Shown piece by piece: positions 7,819-16,080 of a stretch of DNA of 64,000 nucleotides. Under the pieces are notes generated by a model. It searched no databases. It was given only the letters and a program-made list of their open reading frames with translations, and was not told the DNA's origin. Made by a program: the position numbers and the translations under genes. This stretch comes from JAFGPL01 sp963781805 (GTDB lineage Bacteria; Bacteroidota; Bacteroidia; Bacteroidales; UBA10428), in contig CAWAHF010000004.1 in assembly GCA_963781805.1 (NCBI GenBank), positions 5,828,001-5,892,000 of the forward strand, read 5' to 3'. Numbering within the stretch: position 1 is the first letter of the stretch; each line of letters starts with the position of its first letter.

Positions 7819-8379
7819 TCAAGCCATTTGTAAGTCAAAATCTTTTCTTGTCAATCTTATTTTATTGTTTGAAAGTGACTCTAAAGTCTTTTTAATATAT
7901 GAAGCTCTCTCTTGTTGTATAAATGCAGGAATTAAATCCTCAAATTTTATTTTAAATAATCGGTTTATTACAACTAAATCCTCTTTAGAAAAAGGTCTCA
8001 GTCCATTAATCAATTCCGACATATATCCTTTTCTGTGCCCTAGAATTTTTGCTAAGTCATTTTGGCTTAATCCAGCTTCTTTTAGTTTTGTTTTTATCAA
8101 TTCTTTTCTTTTTTGATAAAACTCATTCTCTGCTTGTACTAATACTTCGGCTAAATCACTATCCTTAATTTGATTATCTGTGATTTTATCTTCATCCGCC
8201 CATTTGTTTTGTTCGTAATCTTTAATCAATCCACGTAAATGTGTGCGGATAGGCTCATATGATTTATCTTCTTTTAGTAGAACTCGCAGTTTTAGATATA
8301 AAGATGATGCTTTTTCATATTCCAGTTCACTTGTCAGTGAATTAATCTTTTGTATGTTTTGTATAGAAAATTTATCCAT
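7819..8379 (-). CDS. HTH-type antitoxin (HigA-like, long form)
   Basis: A 186-aa protein with an N-terminal helical segment and an HTH_3/XRE domain at about residues 95-150 (KLKEAGLSQNDLAKILGHRKGYMSELINGLR). It starts 1 bp after the stop of the HigB-type toxin gene and is therefore the predicted antitoxin and autoregulator. The unit lies between complementary ends TAGCGAAC (7796-7803) and GTTCGCTA (8815-8822). Its lysine-rich composition resembles its neighbours. Confidence 0.8.
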   Translation of the reverse strand: MDKFSIQNIQKINSLTSELEYEKASSLYLKLRVLLKEDKSYEPIRTHLRGLIKDYEQNKWADEDKITDNQIKDSDLAEVLVQAENEFYQKRKELIKTKLKEAGLSQNDLAKILGHRKGYMSELINGLRPFSKEDLVVINRLFKIKFEDLIPAFIQQERASYIKKTLESLSNNKIRLTRKDFDLQMA

Positions 8380-8380
8380 T

Positions 8381-8737
8381 TTAAATCAGTTTTTGTACAC
8401 GTAACCATTTCTCAATCGTTGTCTTATTACCTTTGAAGGTTTTATCATACTCATCGTGTGAGCCAGTCCAGATAACAGTTGCTTCGTTATCCTCAAATAC
8501 TACCAAAACCATAGTGCGATGAATATTTATGTTGAAAAAGTAAAATCCATCTCTATGCACACAATCAGCATCAAGTCGGGTTTCTTTAATATCTGTCTGT
8601 TTTGTCCAGTTGGCATTTTCAATATCTGAAATTAATTTGTCAATTGCCTTAATCAGTTTCGTATTGCCACGATTTTTGTTTTTGAGTTTAATCAGTTTAT
8701 GTTTTCGTAATAATTCCAAAATCTTTGTTTTATTCAA
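8381..8737 (-). CDS. HigB-type toxin
   Basis: A 118-aa toxin of the HigB/RelE superfamily. It shows the family signature NANWTKQTDIKE (compare NADWKTPNDVK in the toxin at 7290-7586), a beta core (FYFFNINIHRTMVLVVF) and the tail VIWTGSHDEYDKTFKGN, with a C-terminal KWLR helix. It is likely a ribosome-dependent mRNA interferase neutralised by the downstream HTH protein. It is the second HigBA-like module in consecutive cassette units, but the sequences are divergent, so this is not a recent duplication. Confidence 0.82.
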   Translation of the reverse strand: MNKTKILELLRKHKLIKLKNKNRGNTKLIKAIDKLISDIENANWTKQTDIKETRLDADCVHRDGFYFFNINIHRTMVLVVFEDNEATVIWTGSHDEYDKTFKGNKTTIEKWLRVQKLI

Positions 8738-8814
8738 CGCAAAGATAAGAAAATAGTTTCATATATTATAGAACTTATTGTGTTTATTTTGTGTCTGGAT
8801 ATCGGCCTACCTAT

Positions 8815-8944
8815 GTTCGCTAACGTTTAGTATAAGAATAGTAGCCGACTACGTGGCAATTACCTGTCAAGATACAAGAAAGTTGATTCGGGCTACAACC
8901 CTTGAATTTACTACTGTCCCGGCTATTATTTTTATACATTGTGT
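8815..8944. repeat. attC-like palindrome, site D (family 1, divergent)
   Basis: Left core GTTCGCTAAC (8815-8824), arm AGTATAAGAATAGTAGCCG paired with inverted CGGCTATTATTTTTATAC; it ends in CATTGT, where a group II intron begins. It shares the GGGCTACAACC and TTGAATTTACTACT blocks with sites A-C but has a rewritten left half. The right core is interrupted by the intron, so the complement test cannot be made for the next unit. Confidence 0.62.
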
Positions 8945-9895
8945 GCGCCCTGCATGAGCATGAGCGCACACTTGTTGTAAGCTCTTGAAAAAGTCGAAAA
9001 ATACAAATAAACTTTTAAAGAAGCAAAACAACAAGTGTGTATTTTTACTCCCTTTGGTCGTGAGAACGCTTTCGCTAAGTTCCTGAGGGTGAAAGTCTCC
9101 CGGATCAAGTTCGGGACAGGCTCTTACACACTGGGGTAACGCCCGGAAGTGTTAGTAAGCCGCAAAGCCTGTCCCGTACCGAAGGTCGGGGGTGGTTTGT
9201 CGCGAGGCATGCACTGAAGGAAGCGGGACTACAAAATCCGATACTGATACTTCGACAAGCTCAGTATAAACCAAGCAGGAACGGCATATGAGGCTGGGAG
9301 ATGGGGATAAGCAAGCATCCCGATGATGAGTTTTGTTAATTTTGACTTGCAAAATTTTACAAACTCAATATCGGGACTGCAGGAATTGGAGGAAGGAACC
9401 GAACGCAGTTAGTTCATGAACACCATTAAAAATTAATTTTATTGTAAATAAAATGCTCTTACTGCGCCTTCGCGTAGCCGCTTCGGCGGAGCAAGGCCGG
9501 GGGAGGTCTTGGATTAGATTCGGTATTTCTATAAACCAAGAAGTCAGCAGAGGCCATAGTAGCTGGCGGAACTTAGCTCCAGCGATCTCACGATCGCAGG
9601 GAGTAAACGAGCCGTCATAGAGAGACGGAGGTCTCACAGAGCCAGTGAAGGGCTGAACGTTAGGTTGTCCCTAATTCGATAAGGAGGTCAAAACTTCGAG
9701 TTTACTAGCCTTATCTTAAATAAAGACAAAGGCATTGTCGGTGAAAAGAGTGGTTATGCTGATATGCGATGAACCGCCGTATACAGCCTGTCCCGGGTAT
9801 TCTCTCGGGAAGACCCGGGAGTTTACCCTGACGAAGGAAGGGTACAGTGGTGTGAGAGGCTCTCCCCACCAGCGCTTACTGGTGGGGCAGTCTCG
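8943..9895 (+). mobile_element. Group II intron, ORF-less and probably degraded
   Basis: The 5' end GTGCGCCCTGCATGAGC matches the start of many bacterial group II introns. The 3' end carries a domain V-like segment GAACCGCCGTATAC ... GTACAGTGGTGTGAGAGG (about 9770-9858) and a domain VI hairpin CCCCACCAG / CTGGTGGGG, ending near CTCGAT. The domain V apical part holds an extra block of about 50 nt that includes its own hairpin with CCCGGG arms, so splicing competence is doubtful. No reverse transcriptase remains. It sits exactly at the right core of palindrome D, antisense to the genes. A tail-end relative is at 39979-40078. Confidence 0.62.
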
Positions 9896-9906
9896 ATTGA
9901 AGTTTT

Positions 9907-10206
9907 TTATTCTGCCAGTCTGTTTTTTAAATCCATTCTTTGGTGCAATATTCTAATAACTTCGATTTCTTCTTCTGAAATCATATGGTAAAAGATAATA
10001 TGCTTTCCAGATTTGAATCCGAGTAAACTTCTTTTAATCCCTGTATATTCTCTCCCAAGGTCGGGGTTTTCTCCTATTTCTTTGCAAGCAAATTTTAATG
10101 TCGCATAATATCTGTCTGCTTGTTTTTCTGACCACTTTTCGAAAGTATAATCCCAAATATCATTTAAATCGTCAATGGCTTTCTGCCTTAAGATAACTTT
10201 AGCCAT
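9907..10206 (-). CDS. parE: ParE-type toxin, RelE/ParE family
   Basis: A 99-aa toxin: MAKVILRQKAIDDLNDIWDYT..., with the family blocks YYATLKFACKEIGENPDLGREY and SGKHIIFYHMISEEEIEVIRILHQRMDL. ParE-like members poison gyrase or act as RNases; which applies here cannot be read. The start overlaps the ParD gene by 8 bp, a typical antitoxin-first operon. The stop lies about 12 bp from the antisense group II intron, the position where an attC site would be expected. Confidence 0.88.
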   Translation of the reverse strand: MAKVILRQKAIDDLNDIWDYTFEKWSEKQADRYYATLKFACKEIGENPDLGREYTGIKRSLLGFKSGKHIIFYHMISEEEIEVIRILHQRMDLKNRLAE

Positions 10207-10447
10207 TTTTTCTTTTTTCAGCTTTTAGGCTTTTTAAATTCTCATCAAAGTCGAAGTTTTCAACTCTTGGACTGTTTAATCCTTCTAGAATTGCATTTTT
10301 CAAAACGATGACTTTACTTTCTTCATTTTCTAATAATCGAAGTCCTGCACGAATTACTTCGCTTACATTTTTATATCGACCAGCAGATACTTGAGTTTGC
10401 ACAAATTGGTCGAAATAATTTCCGAGTGATATGGATGTATTTTTCAT
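10199..10447 (-). CDS. parD: ParD-type antitoxin (ribbon-helix-helix)
   Basis: An 82-aa antitoxin started at ATG 10447 (MKNTSISLGNYFDQFV). The ribbon-helix-helix N-terminus and the GRYKNVSEVIRAGLRLLE segment identify the ParD/CopG-like family (type II antitoxin); the C-terminal acidic tail would wrap the toxin. It is translationally coupled to ParE. It is the third toxin-antitoxin module in 3.5 kb, all on the minus strand. Confidence 0.88.
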   Translation of the reverse strand: MKNTSISLGNYFDQFVQTQVSAGRYKNVSEVIRAGLRLLENEESKVIVLKNAILEGLNSPRVENFDFDENLKSLKAEKRKNG

Positions 10448-10635
10448 CTTAAACAATTTTATCCAAAGTTACCAATTTTTGGTAAATATTCCAAGTTCTA
10501 CTTTATTGTTTTTAAATCTTAGCTAACGATAAATTTGGTGAAATCCATACACCACTAAATCAATACGTTATTTTAGTCATTTAATCAGTTCTCTAAAAAC
10601 TGAGAAATTAAAAATCATCATCTACTTTGGTTGCA
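10448..10635. other. Non-coding stretch between parD and the group II intron
   Basis: It contains the parDE promoter region and the core-like string CTTAGCTAACG (about 10518-10528), resembling the left core of the attC-like sites. A full palindromic partner arm was not found; the site may have been disrupted by the intron whose 3' end lies near 10640. A minor palindrome with arms ACTAAA and TTTAGT occurs around 10550-10580. Confidence 0.35.
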
Positions 10636-10639
10636 ATGA

Positions 10640-12880
10640 AGCGTCAAAATTACACCACCGGGTAGCTTACGCCCCCTAAGAACCGTACGTGCGACTTTCA
10701 CCGCATACGGCTCAGGCACTTTTAAGGCCAACCTTGTTAGGGTAGACCCGGCTATTGTTTTTACCTCTGCAAACAAAAGTAGTGATTTGTTTGCTATTCA
10801 AAGCTAAACGTTTCCTTAAGGATACCCTTTTCTCAAAATATGAATCAAATTCAGACAGGTAAGGATTGGCCTTCTGAGCGATTTTAACATGATATCGAAT
10901 AGGTACCATACCGATTTTATATAAGCGGTAGGAATATATACCTTTATAAGATACACGTTTATCGGAAAAATGATTGCCCAAAAAGTACCTTTTGAATACC
11001 CACCTGTGGCCTTTGTCACCATGCTGGCGGGTAGCCCATTTCCAGGTTTGTCCGAAGATGAATACCTCCAGTTTTCTGAAGGTATTCTTTGAGCAAATAC
11101 CCTTGTGATAGTTTGACCATCCCCGGATAACCGGGTTTAGTTTTCGTATAAGGGCATGAGCAGGCAGTCCATGGCTCTCGCGTATGATGAGTTTTATCTT
11201 ATCTTTGAAAGCCTGTACAGATTTCCGTGATGGTTTTATCAGCAGTTTACCCTTGTACTTACGGATATGCTGTGATAAGAAGTCAAAGCCCTGGTCAATA
11301 TTGGTTATTTTGGATTTCTCATCAGAGAGCCTAAGCCCCCGTTCTTTGAGGAATTCCTTAACAAGTGGTATGATTTGATTAGTAATTACCTCTTTATCCT
11401 TAGCGGTAATAATAAAATCATCGGCATACCTTACAAAATTGACTTTCTGGTTTTTCCACCTTGGAAACTGTTTGTTTATGGTGGTTTCCAATCCGTCAAG
11501 CACCATATTCATGATGATTTGGGATATGATACCGCCTTGTGGAGTACCTTTAAGGGAGGGGAATAACCTACCTTTCTGGATATATCCTGCTTTGAGCCAT
11601 TTATCAAGAATGGATTTGTTGACCGGGATATGGTTTAATATCCACTGATGGTCAATTTCATCAAAGCAGGCCTTGATGTCGGCTTCATACACCCATTGTG
11701 CGCAATTTTTACGGCACAGGATAAGAAAGCATTGTGCAATGGCATCGGCACACGAACGTTTTTCCCTAAACCCATAAGAATTTAGGTCGGCCATTGTTTC
11801 GGCCAGAGGGACAAGAGAAATCATGTGCAGGGCTTGCATAGCCCTGTCATCCATGCACGGGATGCTTAAGGGACGTTTTTTGCCATTCTTCTTAGGGATA
11901 TATATCCTACGTAAAGGTTTTGGGGTGTACCCCCTGTTCTTAAGGTTTTCAGCTGCGACGAGTTTATCATACCCGTCTATCCAGATTTTATGGTCAACAC
12001 CGGGGGTTTTGCCTCCCTTGTTGTTGGCCACCCGGAATACAGCCAATAGTTTAGCATAAAAGGATTTGGTAATGAGAAACATCAGGGCTTTAGCTTTGCC
12101 CCAGCGTTTCTCTTTAACAGCCTTGGCAATACGTCTTTGCAGCCTGTTCACCCGTTGAATAACCTTTCGCCATATAATGAGGTTCCAGTTATCGGTTTGG
12201 TGTGCCAGTGCACACGATGAATTTTCATTCTCGTTCATTTGCTTTCCAGCATTTACAGGTTCTAAAAAGTATCATGCCATAAAGTACCAGACAGAGGTGG
12301 GCTGGTTTTCACCTGTGGCGATGTTGTGGCCACTATCCCTGACATTACATCAGGGCATTCGCTTTGTCTGTCCTCTCTGTACGGTGTTTCCCCATGCCTT
12401 GCGGTTAGGGTTTTTGATCCCGCTGTTACAGGAAAAGAGAGCACCGTGCTTCCATGTTCCATGTAAATAACAAAAGATACAGGTTTAGGCCTATCCTGTC
12501 CACCGGCTGGGCAACATCCCCGTAAACGCAACGTTAACCACGTTTAACCTGCCAGCTTACCATTTTGGTACAAGGCGTGTCATCCTCTTTTTCGCCCTTA
12601 CGCCATCTCGATGGTTTCGGAATATTTACCTGAGTTGGCCATGCCTGCTCACCCCAGCCCTAAATCGGTTTTTGAGGCCCCGAAGACTATCCGCTTCACA
12701 GCTTATAGCCCCGCCATAGGGTATACAACCCGGCGTTTGGTACTCGTTTCCCGGAGCTTCAACCGGTAATAGCTGCACTATACACCAGTTGTCCGGTAAG
12801 GGTACTGTTGAGGGAACAACAGGTTTTATCAAAGAACAATCCTTTGTAAAACAATTATTTACACGACTTCGAGTCGCAAC
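10640..12880 (-). mobile_element. Group II intron with reverse transcriptase
   Basis: On the minus strand the predicted 5' end is near 12880 (GTTGCGAC, followed by a GCGACT / AGTCG hairpin). The ribozyme 5' domains span to 12239, the RT gene follows, and domain V is the canonical 34-nt hairpin at 10680-10713 (GAGCCGTATG ... GTACGGTTC). Domain VI (GGGGGCGTAAGCTACCC) lies just before the 3' end at about 10640. Exact splice sites are estimates. The 5' exon ends in AACGTT at 12881-12886, the core of palindrome G. Unlike the ORF-less introns it runs in the same direction as the genes. Confidence 0.78.
10712..12238 (-). CDS. ltrA: Group II intron reverse transcriptase/maturase
   Basis: A 508-aa intron-encoded protein. 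The N-terminal RT0-RT3 blocks include KGGKTPGVD and the FREKRSCADAI motif, and the catalytic YADD is at residues 271-274 in NFVRYADDFI; the maturase X domain contains RGWSNYHKG. It reverse-transcribes and helps fold the intron RNA. The C-terminal HNH endonuclease usual in such proteins is missing: after the D-domain region the protein ends in KNNSRVYPNKVGLKSA. Its TGA stop (10712-10714) overlaps domain V by two bases. Endonuclease-minus proteins usually insert into single-stranded or hairpin DNA. It may also serve the ORF-less introns in the window. Confidence 0.92.
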   Translation of the reverse strand: MNENENSSCALAHQTDNWNLIIWRKVIQRVNRLQRRIAKAVKEKRWGKAKALMFLITKSFYAKLLAVFRVANNKGGKTPGVDHKIWIDGYDKLVAAENLKNRGYTPKPLRRIYIPKKNGKKRPLSIPCMDDRAMQALHMISLVPLAETMADLNSYGFREKRSCADAIAQCFLILCRKNCAQWVYEADIKACFDEIDHQWILNHIPVNKSILDKWLKAGYIQKGRLFPSLKGTPQGGIISQIIMNMVLDGLETTINKQFPRWKNQKVNFVRYADDFIITAKDKEVITNQIIPLVKEFLKERGLRLSDEKSKITNIDQGFDFLSQHIRKYKGKLLIKPSRKSVQAFKDKIKLIIRESHGLPAHALIRKLNPVIRGWSNYHKGICSKNTFRKLEVFIFGQTWKWATRQHGDKGHRWVFKRYFLGNHFSDKRVSYKGIYSYRLYKIGMVPIRYHVKIAQKANPYLSEFDSYFEKRVSLRKRLALNSKQITTFVCRGKNNSRVYPNKVGLKSA

Positions 12881-13009
12881 AACGTTTGACAATATGGCAT
12901 GGCGGGGTTTTCGGAGCGCGTCTGTATCCACCGCTGGAAAAGCTGGCGCGGGAACAAAAGCCCTGCAAACCACTGAACCGCAACTGTTTTATATTGTGTG
13001 TTGTAAAAA
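12881..13009. repeat. attC-like palindrome, site G (family 2), cut by the intron
   Basis: It carries the family-2 interior GGTTTTCGGAGCGCG / GCAAACCACTGAACC and the right end ACTGTTTTATATTGTGTG. The right core GTTGTAAAAA (13000-13009) is the exact complement of TTTTTACAAC (14295-14304), a perfect 10-bp match across a 1.3-kb unit. The left core AACGTT (12881-12886) abuts the start of the RT-bearing group II intron, two bases past the expected G/TT exchange point. Confidence 0.7.
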
Positions 13010-13029
13010 GTTGTTCCTCAAAATCTTAT

Positions 13030-14265
13030 CTAGTTTTTTATATACTTTATTAAATTTTTCTTCCAATCAAATAGATGAAATTCATCAATAATCTTTTGAT
13101 TCGTATCAATCAAATAGCAAGTATAACTGCTATATGCATTCCTAAATTTTAAATAAACATCATTGTTATATTCAATGGAAGTATCAACTATTTTCCCTTT
13201 CCATTTTTTATTTACTTCATATTCCAGCCATATTATATTTATTGATTTACCACACTTTTCCTCAATCTCTTTTAATAGATTATAAGCATCAGGGAAGCAT
13301 CCTGAAATATTAGCAATCAAGACAGGTTTATCCTTAAAAAGTTTAGCCTTGTTTAATGTGTCATTGTCAATTGTAATGCATGTAAAGTCAGGTAATCTAA
13401 ATCCAGTTTGAGCTATCTTAACATTATCAGGAGTCTTTTCTCTTACTAACATAAAAGCTCCATTGCCATTATATAGATAATCAAACTTATAGAAGTGTTT
13501 TCCAAGATTAATATATTCTCCTAATTCTATAACATTTTTTTTCAAAATCGTATCCTTATAAGCTCCGTTCTCGCTTAGCAAATGCAATATGGGTCGAAAA
13601 AAACAAAAGCTTGTGCTATTTTCATCTACAATGCCAATCCGATAATCAACTCTATCAATCGAAAAATCAGATATTAGATACTGGGATGTTGTCCCAACTA
13701 TTCTATTTTCCACTTTGCCTAGTTTAATCCAACTAGTATCAAAGAAAGAACTGTTATTATTTTCAATGAAATATTTACATGATATTAATTGTTTTTCTGA
13801 GTCTCCATCCCATTCAGCTATGTGTCGTATTGAGTCATCAGTCAAATCTTTATTGTCATTTTGGTCAATAATTAATACATCCATGTTATCAATTTGACCA
13901 GTAATCATAGGTATTTCTCTATCAGATAAATTAAAATTATTTTGTTTAAGAACTTGTTGCGAGTTAAAATCATAGTATCGCAATGTATCAAACATTTTAA
14001 TGATAAAACCGAATTTCATATCCTGAATATTTGGCGGATATTTAATCGGATAATCAGGATAATAATGAAATCGCTCCATTTGCATCCATGATAATGTGTC
14101 CTTAAATGGTTTTGTAGAATATGAGATATCGAACAATCCTTTTCCTTTAACTTTTTTTGAAGCAAGTATCAAGGTATCAGTATTAGAATTATATGAATTG
14201 ATTTGGGCAGGAATATTTATCGTTCCTAAAATCAATGTTATCAGAATTATAAATTTTAATTTCAT
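13030..14265 (-). CDS. Secreted protein with C-terminal thioredoxin-like fold
   Basis: A 411-aa protein with an N-terminal signal peptide (about residues 1-20, IPAQINS). The middle part is unrecognised and contains a calcium-loop-like DQNDNKDLTDD stretch (about residues 134-145). The last ~130 residues resemble an AhpC/TlpA thioredoxin-like domain (GFRLPDFTCITIDNDTLN, then DKPVLIANISGCFPD), but the CXXC redox pair is replaced by SGCFPD, leaving a single Cys. Thiol-disulphide exchange is therefore uncertain. It lies alone between the perfectly complementary ends at 13000-13009 and 14295-14304. Confidence 0.65.
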   Translation of the reverse strand: MKLKFIILITLILGTINIPAQINSYNSNTDTLILASKKVKGKGLFDISYSTKPFKDTLSWMQMERFHYYPDYPIKYPPNIQDMKFGFIIKMFDTLRYYDFNSQQVLKQNNFNLSDREIPMITGQIDNMDVLIIDQNDNKDLTDDSIRHIAEWDGDSEKQLISCKYFIENNNSSFFDTSWIKLGKVENRIVGTTSQYLISDFSIDRVDYRIGIVDENSTSFCFFRPILHLLSENGAYKDTILKKNVIELGEYINLGKHFYKFDYLYNGNGAFMLVREKTPDNVKIAQTGFRLPDFTCITIDNDTLNKAKLFKDKPVLIANISGCFPDAYNLLKEIEEKCGKSINIIWLEYEVNKKWKGKIVDTSIEYNNDVYLKFRNAYSSYTCYLIDTNQKIIDEFHLFDWKKNLIKYIKN

Positions 14266-14294
14266 TTTTTCAGATGTAGGATGTTTCTCACAAT

Positions 14295-14380
14295 TTTTTA
14301 CAACATCGAAATATAGTTACTTTTTCCAGAAAGGTACTTATATTTCGCATATAGCTTTAGTTATTGTTTTGTTGTAAAGG
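14295..14380. repeat. attC-like palindrome, site J (array end)
   Basis: Left core TTTTTACAAC (14295-14304) and right core GTTGTAAAGG (14371-14380) flank inner arms CGAAATATA / TATATTTCG. It is the last palindrome of this array; no further minus-strand units follow. The region 14381-14680 has no gene or obvious structure, and no integrase gene is found where an integron platform would be expected. Confidence 0.6.
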
Positions 14381-14727
14381 GTCATTGCTTAGTTTGGTTA
14401 AACAAATATTCTTCATTTTTAATTCTTCAAAAATTGTGTCGCAAAAGAAAAGCATCCCAATTTACAAATAATTTCATACAAATCACTACAAACCAGCGGG
14501 ATAATTATCAACCCGGTATGAACAGGTATTCAATGCTCCTCTATATAGCTGGTCCGGTTAACATCTCTTAACAAAATTTTTTCTGTGTGAATATAAGTTT
14601 ATGTAATTTTTTGCGTTTTTTTTTAAAGTTTTTTATATTAGAGGCGCAGTTAATCATTTAATACTTAGTAATCGCACTAATCATGGGTTTGAAACACTCT
14701 CCCGGGTTTTGTAACTATCCTGTCGTT

Positions 14728-15060
14728 TTACATGCGTTGTTCAGCGTTTTGTTTGCTTCCGGTTTTGTTTTGTTAGCTAAAGCTGTTGTTCTGTTTGGTG
14801 TCCGCACTGTTTTATGCGCTTACGCTGCTGTTTTGTTAGGTGCGGGTATTGTTTTGTGTGCTCGCACTGCTGTTCTGTCAATGTGACGGCGCTGTTCTGG
14901 GCGCTCAACCTGCTGTTCTGTCATGTGTCGGCATTGTTCTGGGCGCTCAGCCTGCTGTTCTGTCATGTGCCGGCGCTGTTTTACCTGCTGAAGCTGCTGC
15001 TTCGTCATGTAATCGTTCTGTTCCGGCTTCTTCAGGCCTTGTTCCCTTACCTGTTTCCGG
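14728..15060 (+). repeat. Degenerate 21-bp-period tandem repeat
   Basis: A GC- and T-rich tract built on a 21-bp period. Its cleanest part is two 42-bp copies at 14894-14935 and 14936-14977 (starting GTTCTGGGCGCTCA). Read in one forward frame it gives a 7-residue pattern xAVLxxx (PAVLSCV, GIVLGAQ, PAVLSCA), but the frame breaks at about 14884 by a TGA and a one-base shift. It may be a decayed heptad-repeat gene, or a structured leader of the gene at 15247. No family was recognised. Confidence 0.6.
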
Positions 15061-15246
15061 TGTTTTGCATGCGCTGTTCGCTGGTTTCATCGCCGCATAT
15101 ACAGTTGGGTGCAATCGTTTTATTGTTTTAAATCCAATCACTGCAACAAAGTCCCATGTTACGTGGAAAAAATACAGCCGCATGTTCGCATGTTATGGCA
15201 ACCGTAAAATCCAACCAGTTAGTATTAATTCATTAAATTAATTAAC

Positions 15247-15888
15247 ATGAAACAAACAGAAGTAAATTTTATCAACATGACAGACACTGTTATATCCGGG
15301 TTTACTGCCGATACCCCCCTGTGGGAAGGTAAAAAACCCGTTGCAGATGCGTTTTTAAATATCAAAGGGTACCGGGGCGAAGTAGCAGGCCTTGCGCTGG
15401 ACCAGGCTTCAGGTACCACCGCAGGAGCCACAAATCTTCTTCAGGAAAACATCGAAACCATGGGAGCTATTTCCATGGCGATTGTGCAAAAGCTCAGGCC
15501 GTTTGCGCTGGCTGCAGGAAAAACCGAAATGGCTGCCGCCATCGATTTTTCAAAATCAGACTTCGGTCATGGCAAACAGGTAGATGCACTCAACAAGGCA
15601 AAGATTGTGCTGAGTAATGCCCGGCAATACCAGCCCGAAATGGCCGACTACGAACTTAAGGTGGAAGAGTGCGATGCACTCGAAGCTGCCATTAACGGGG
15701 TAGCCATGCTTTCGGGAAACCGCGACGCCATTATCGGGGCAAGAAAAACCGCCACCGATGGTATCCCGGAGCTAATCAAAAAGCTGCGTTCCAGTCTTGA
15801 AATACTCGACGATTTGGTACCGGCGCTTATCACCAATGCCAAATTTGTACAAACATATAAAAACAACCGCCGGATTATAGACCGGTAA
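15247..15888 (+). CDS. Conserved-looking hypothetical protein, helical
   Basis: A 213-aa cytoplasmic protein without signal peptide, transmembrane segment or known motif. It is alanine-rich and mostly helical, with one segment AVAGL-type GEVAGLALDQASGTTAGATN (about residues 45-65) and a C-terminal basic tail KNNRRIIDR. Codon use is more GC-rich than that of the preceding array. It is monocistronic, downstream of the tandem repeat at 14728-15060, and followed by the divergent-facing GH2 gene. I do not recognise the family and assign no function. Confidence 0.65.
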   Translation: MKQTEVNFINMTDTVISGFTADTPLWEGKKPVADAFLNIKGYRGEVAGLALDQASGTTAGATNLLQENIETMGAISMAIVQKLRPFALAAGKTEMAAAIDFSKSDFGHGKQVDALNKAKIVLSNARQYQPEMADYELKVEECDALEAAINGVAMLSGNRDAIIGARKTATDGIPELIKKLRSSLEILDDLVPALITNAKFVQTYKNNRRIIDR

Positions 15889-16080
15889 CAAATACAATTA
15901 CATCCGCTGGTTGGATGTGGCCCGTTTTGCTGTAATGGTTTGCCGGGTTTTTTGCAGCTTAAATGTCCTCTGATTAGCTACCATCTGCAGCAATGACGTT
16001 CTATGTTAAAAGTTTAATAGAATGACATTGGCGAAGTCACGGAGGGGACAGGGTATACATAATATTAACATATGCTAAAA

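Noticed and set aside
9365..9637. 90-aa minus-strand ORF and a 66-aa ORF at 9152-9352
   Set aside because: They fall inside the degraded group II intron and include the common dispersed string ACTGAGCTTGTCGAAG; not genes.
10712..12238. Reverse transcriptase considered as a retron, DGR or Abi-type defence RT
   Set aside because: A maturase domain and the canonical 34-nt domain V directly downstream mark it as a group II intron protein; there is no msr/msd, template/variable repeat pair or effector.
12262..13091. ORFs of 89-115 aa on both strands upstream of the reverse transcriptase
   Set aside because: They lie in the 5' ribozyme domains of the intron and in palindrome G; composition is not protein-like.
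14683..15241. ORFs over the 21-bp repeat (67, 105 and 133 aa forward, 62 and 78 aa reverse)
   Set aside because: All are products of the repeat period; frames break inside the repeat and none has a convincing start. Kept only as a repeat feature.
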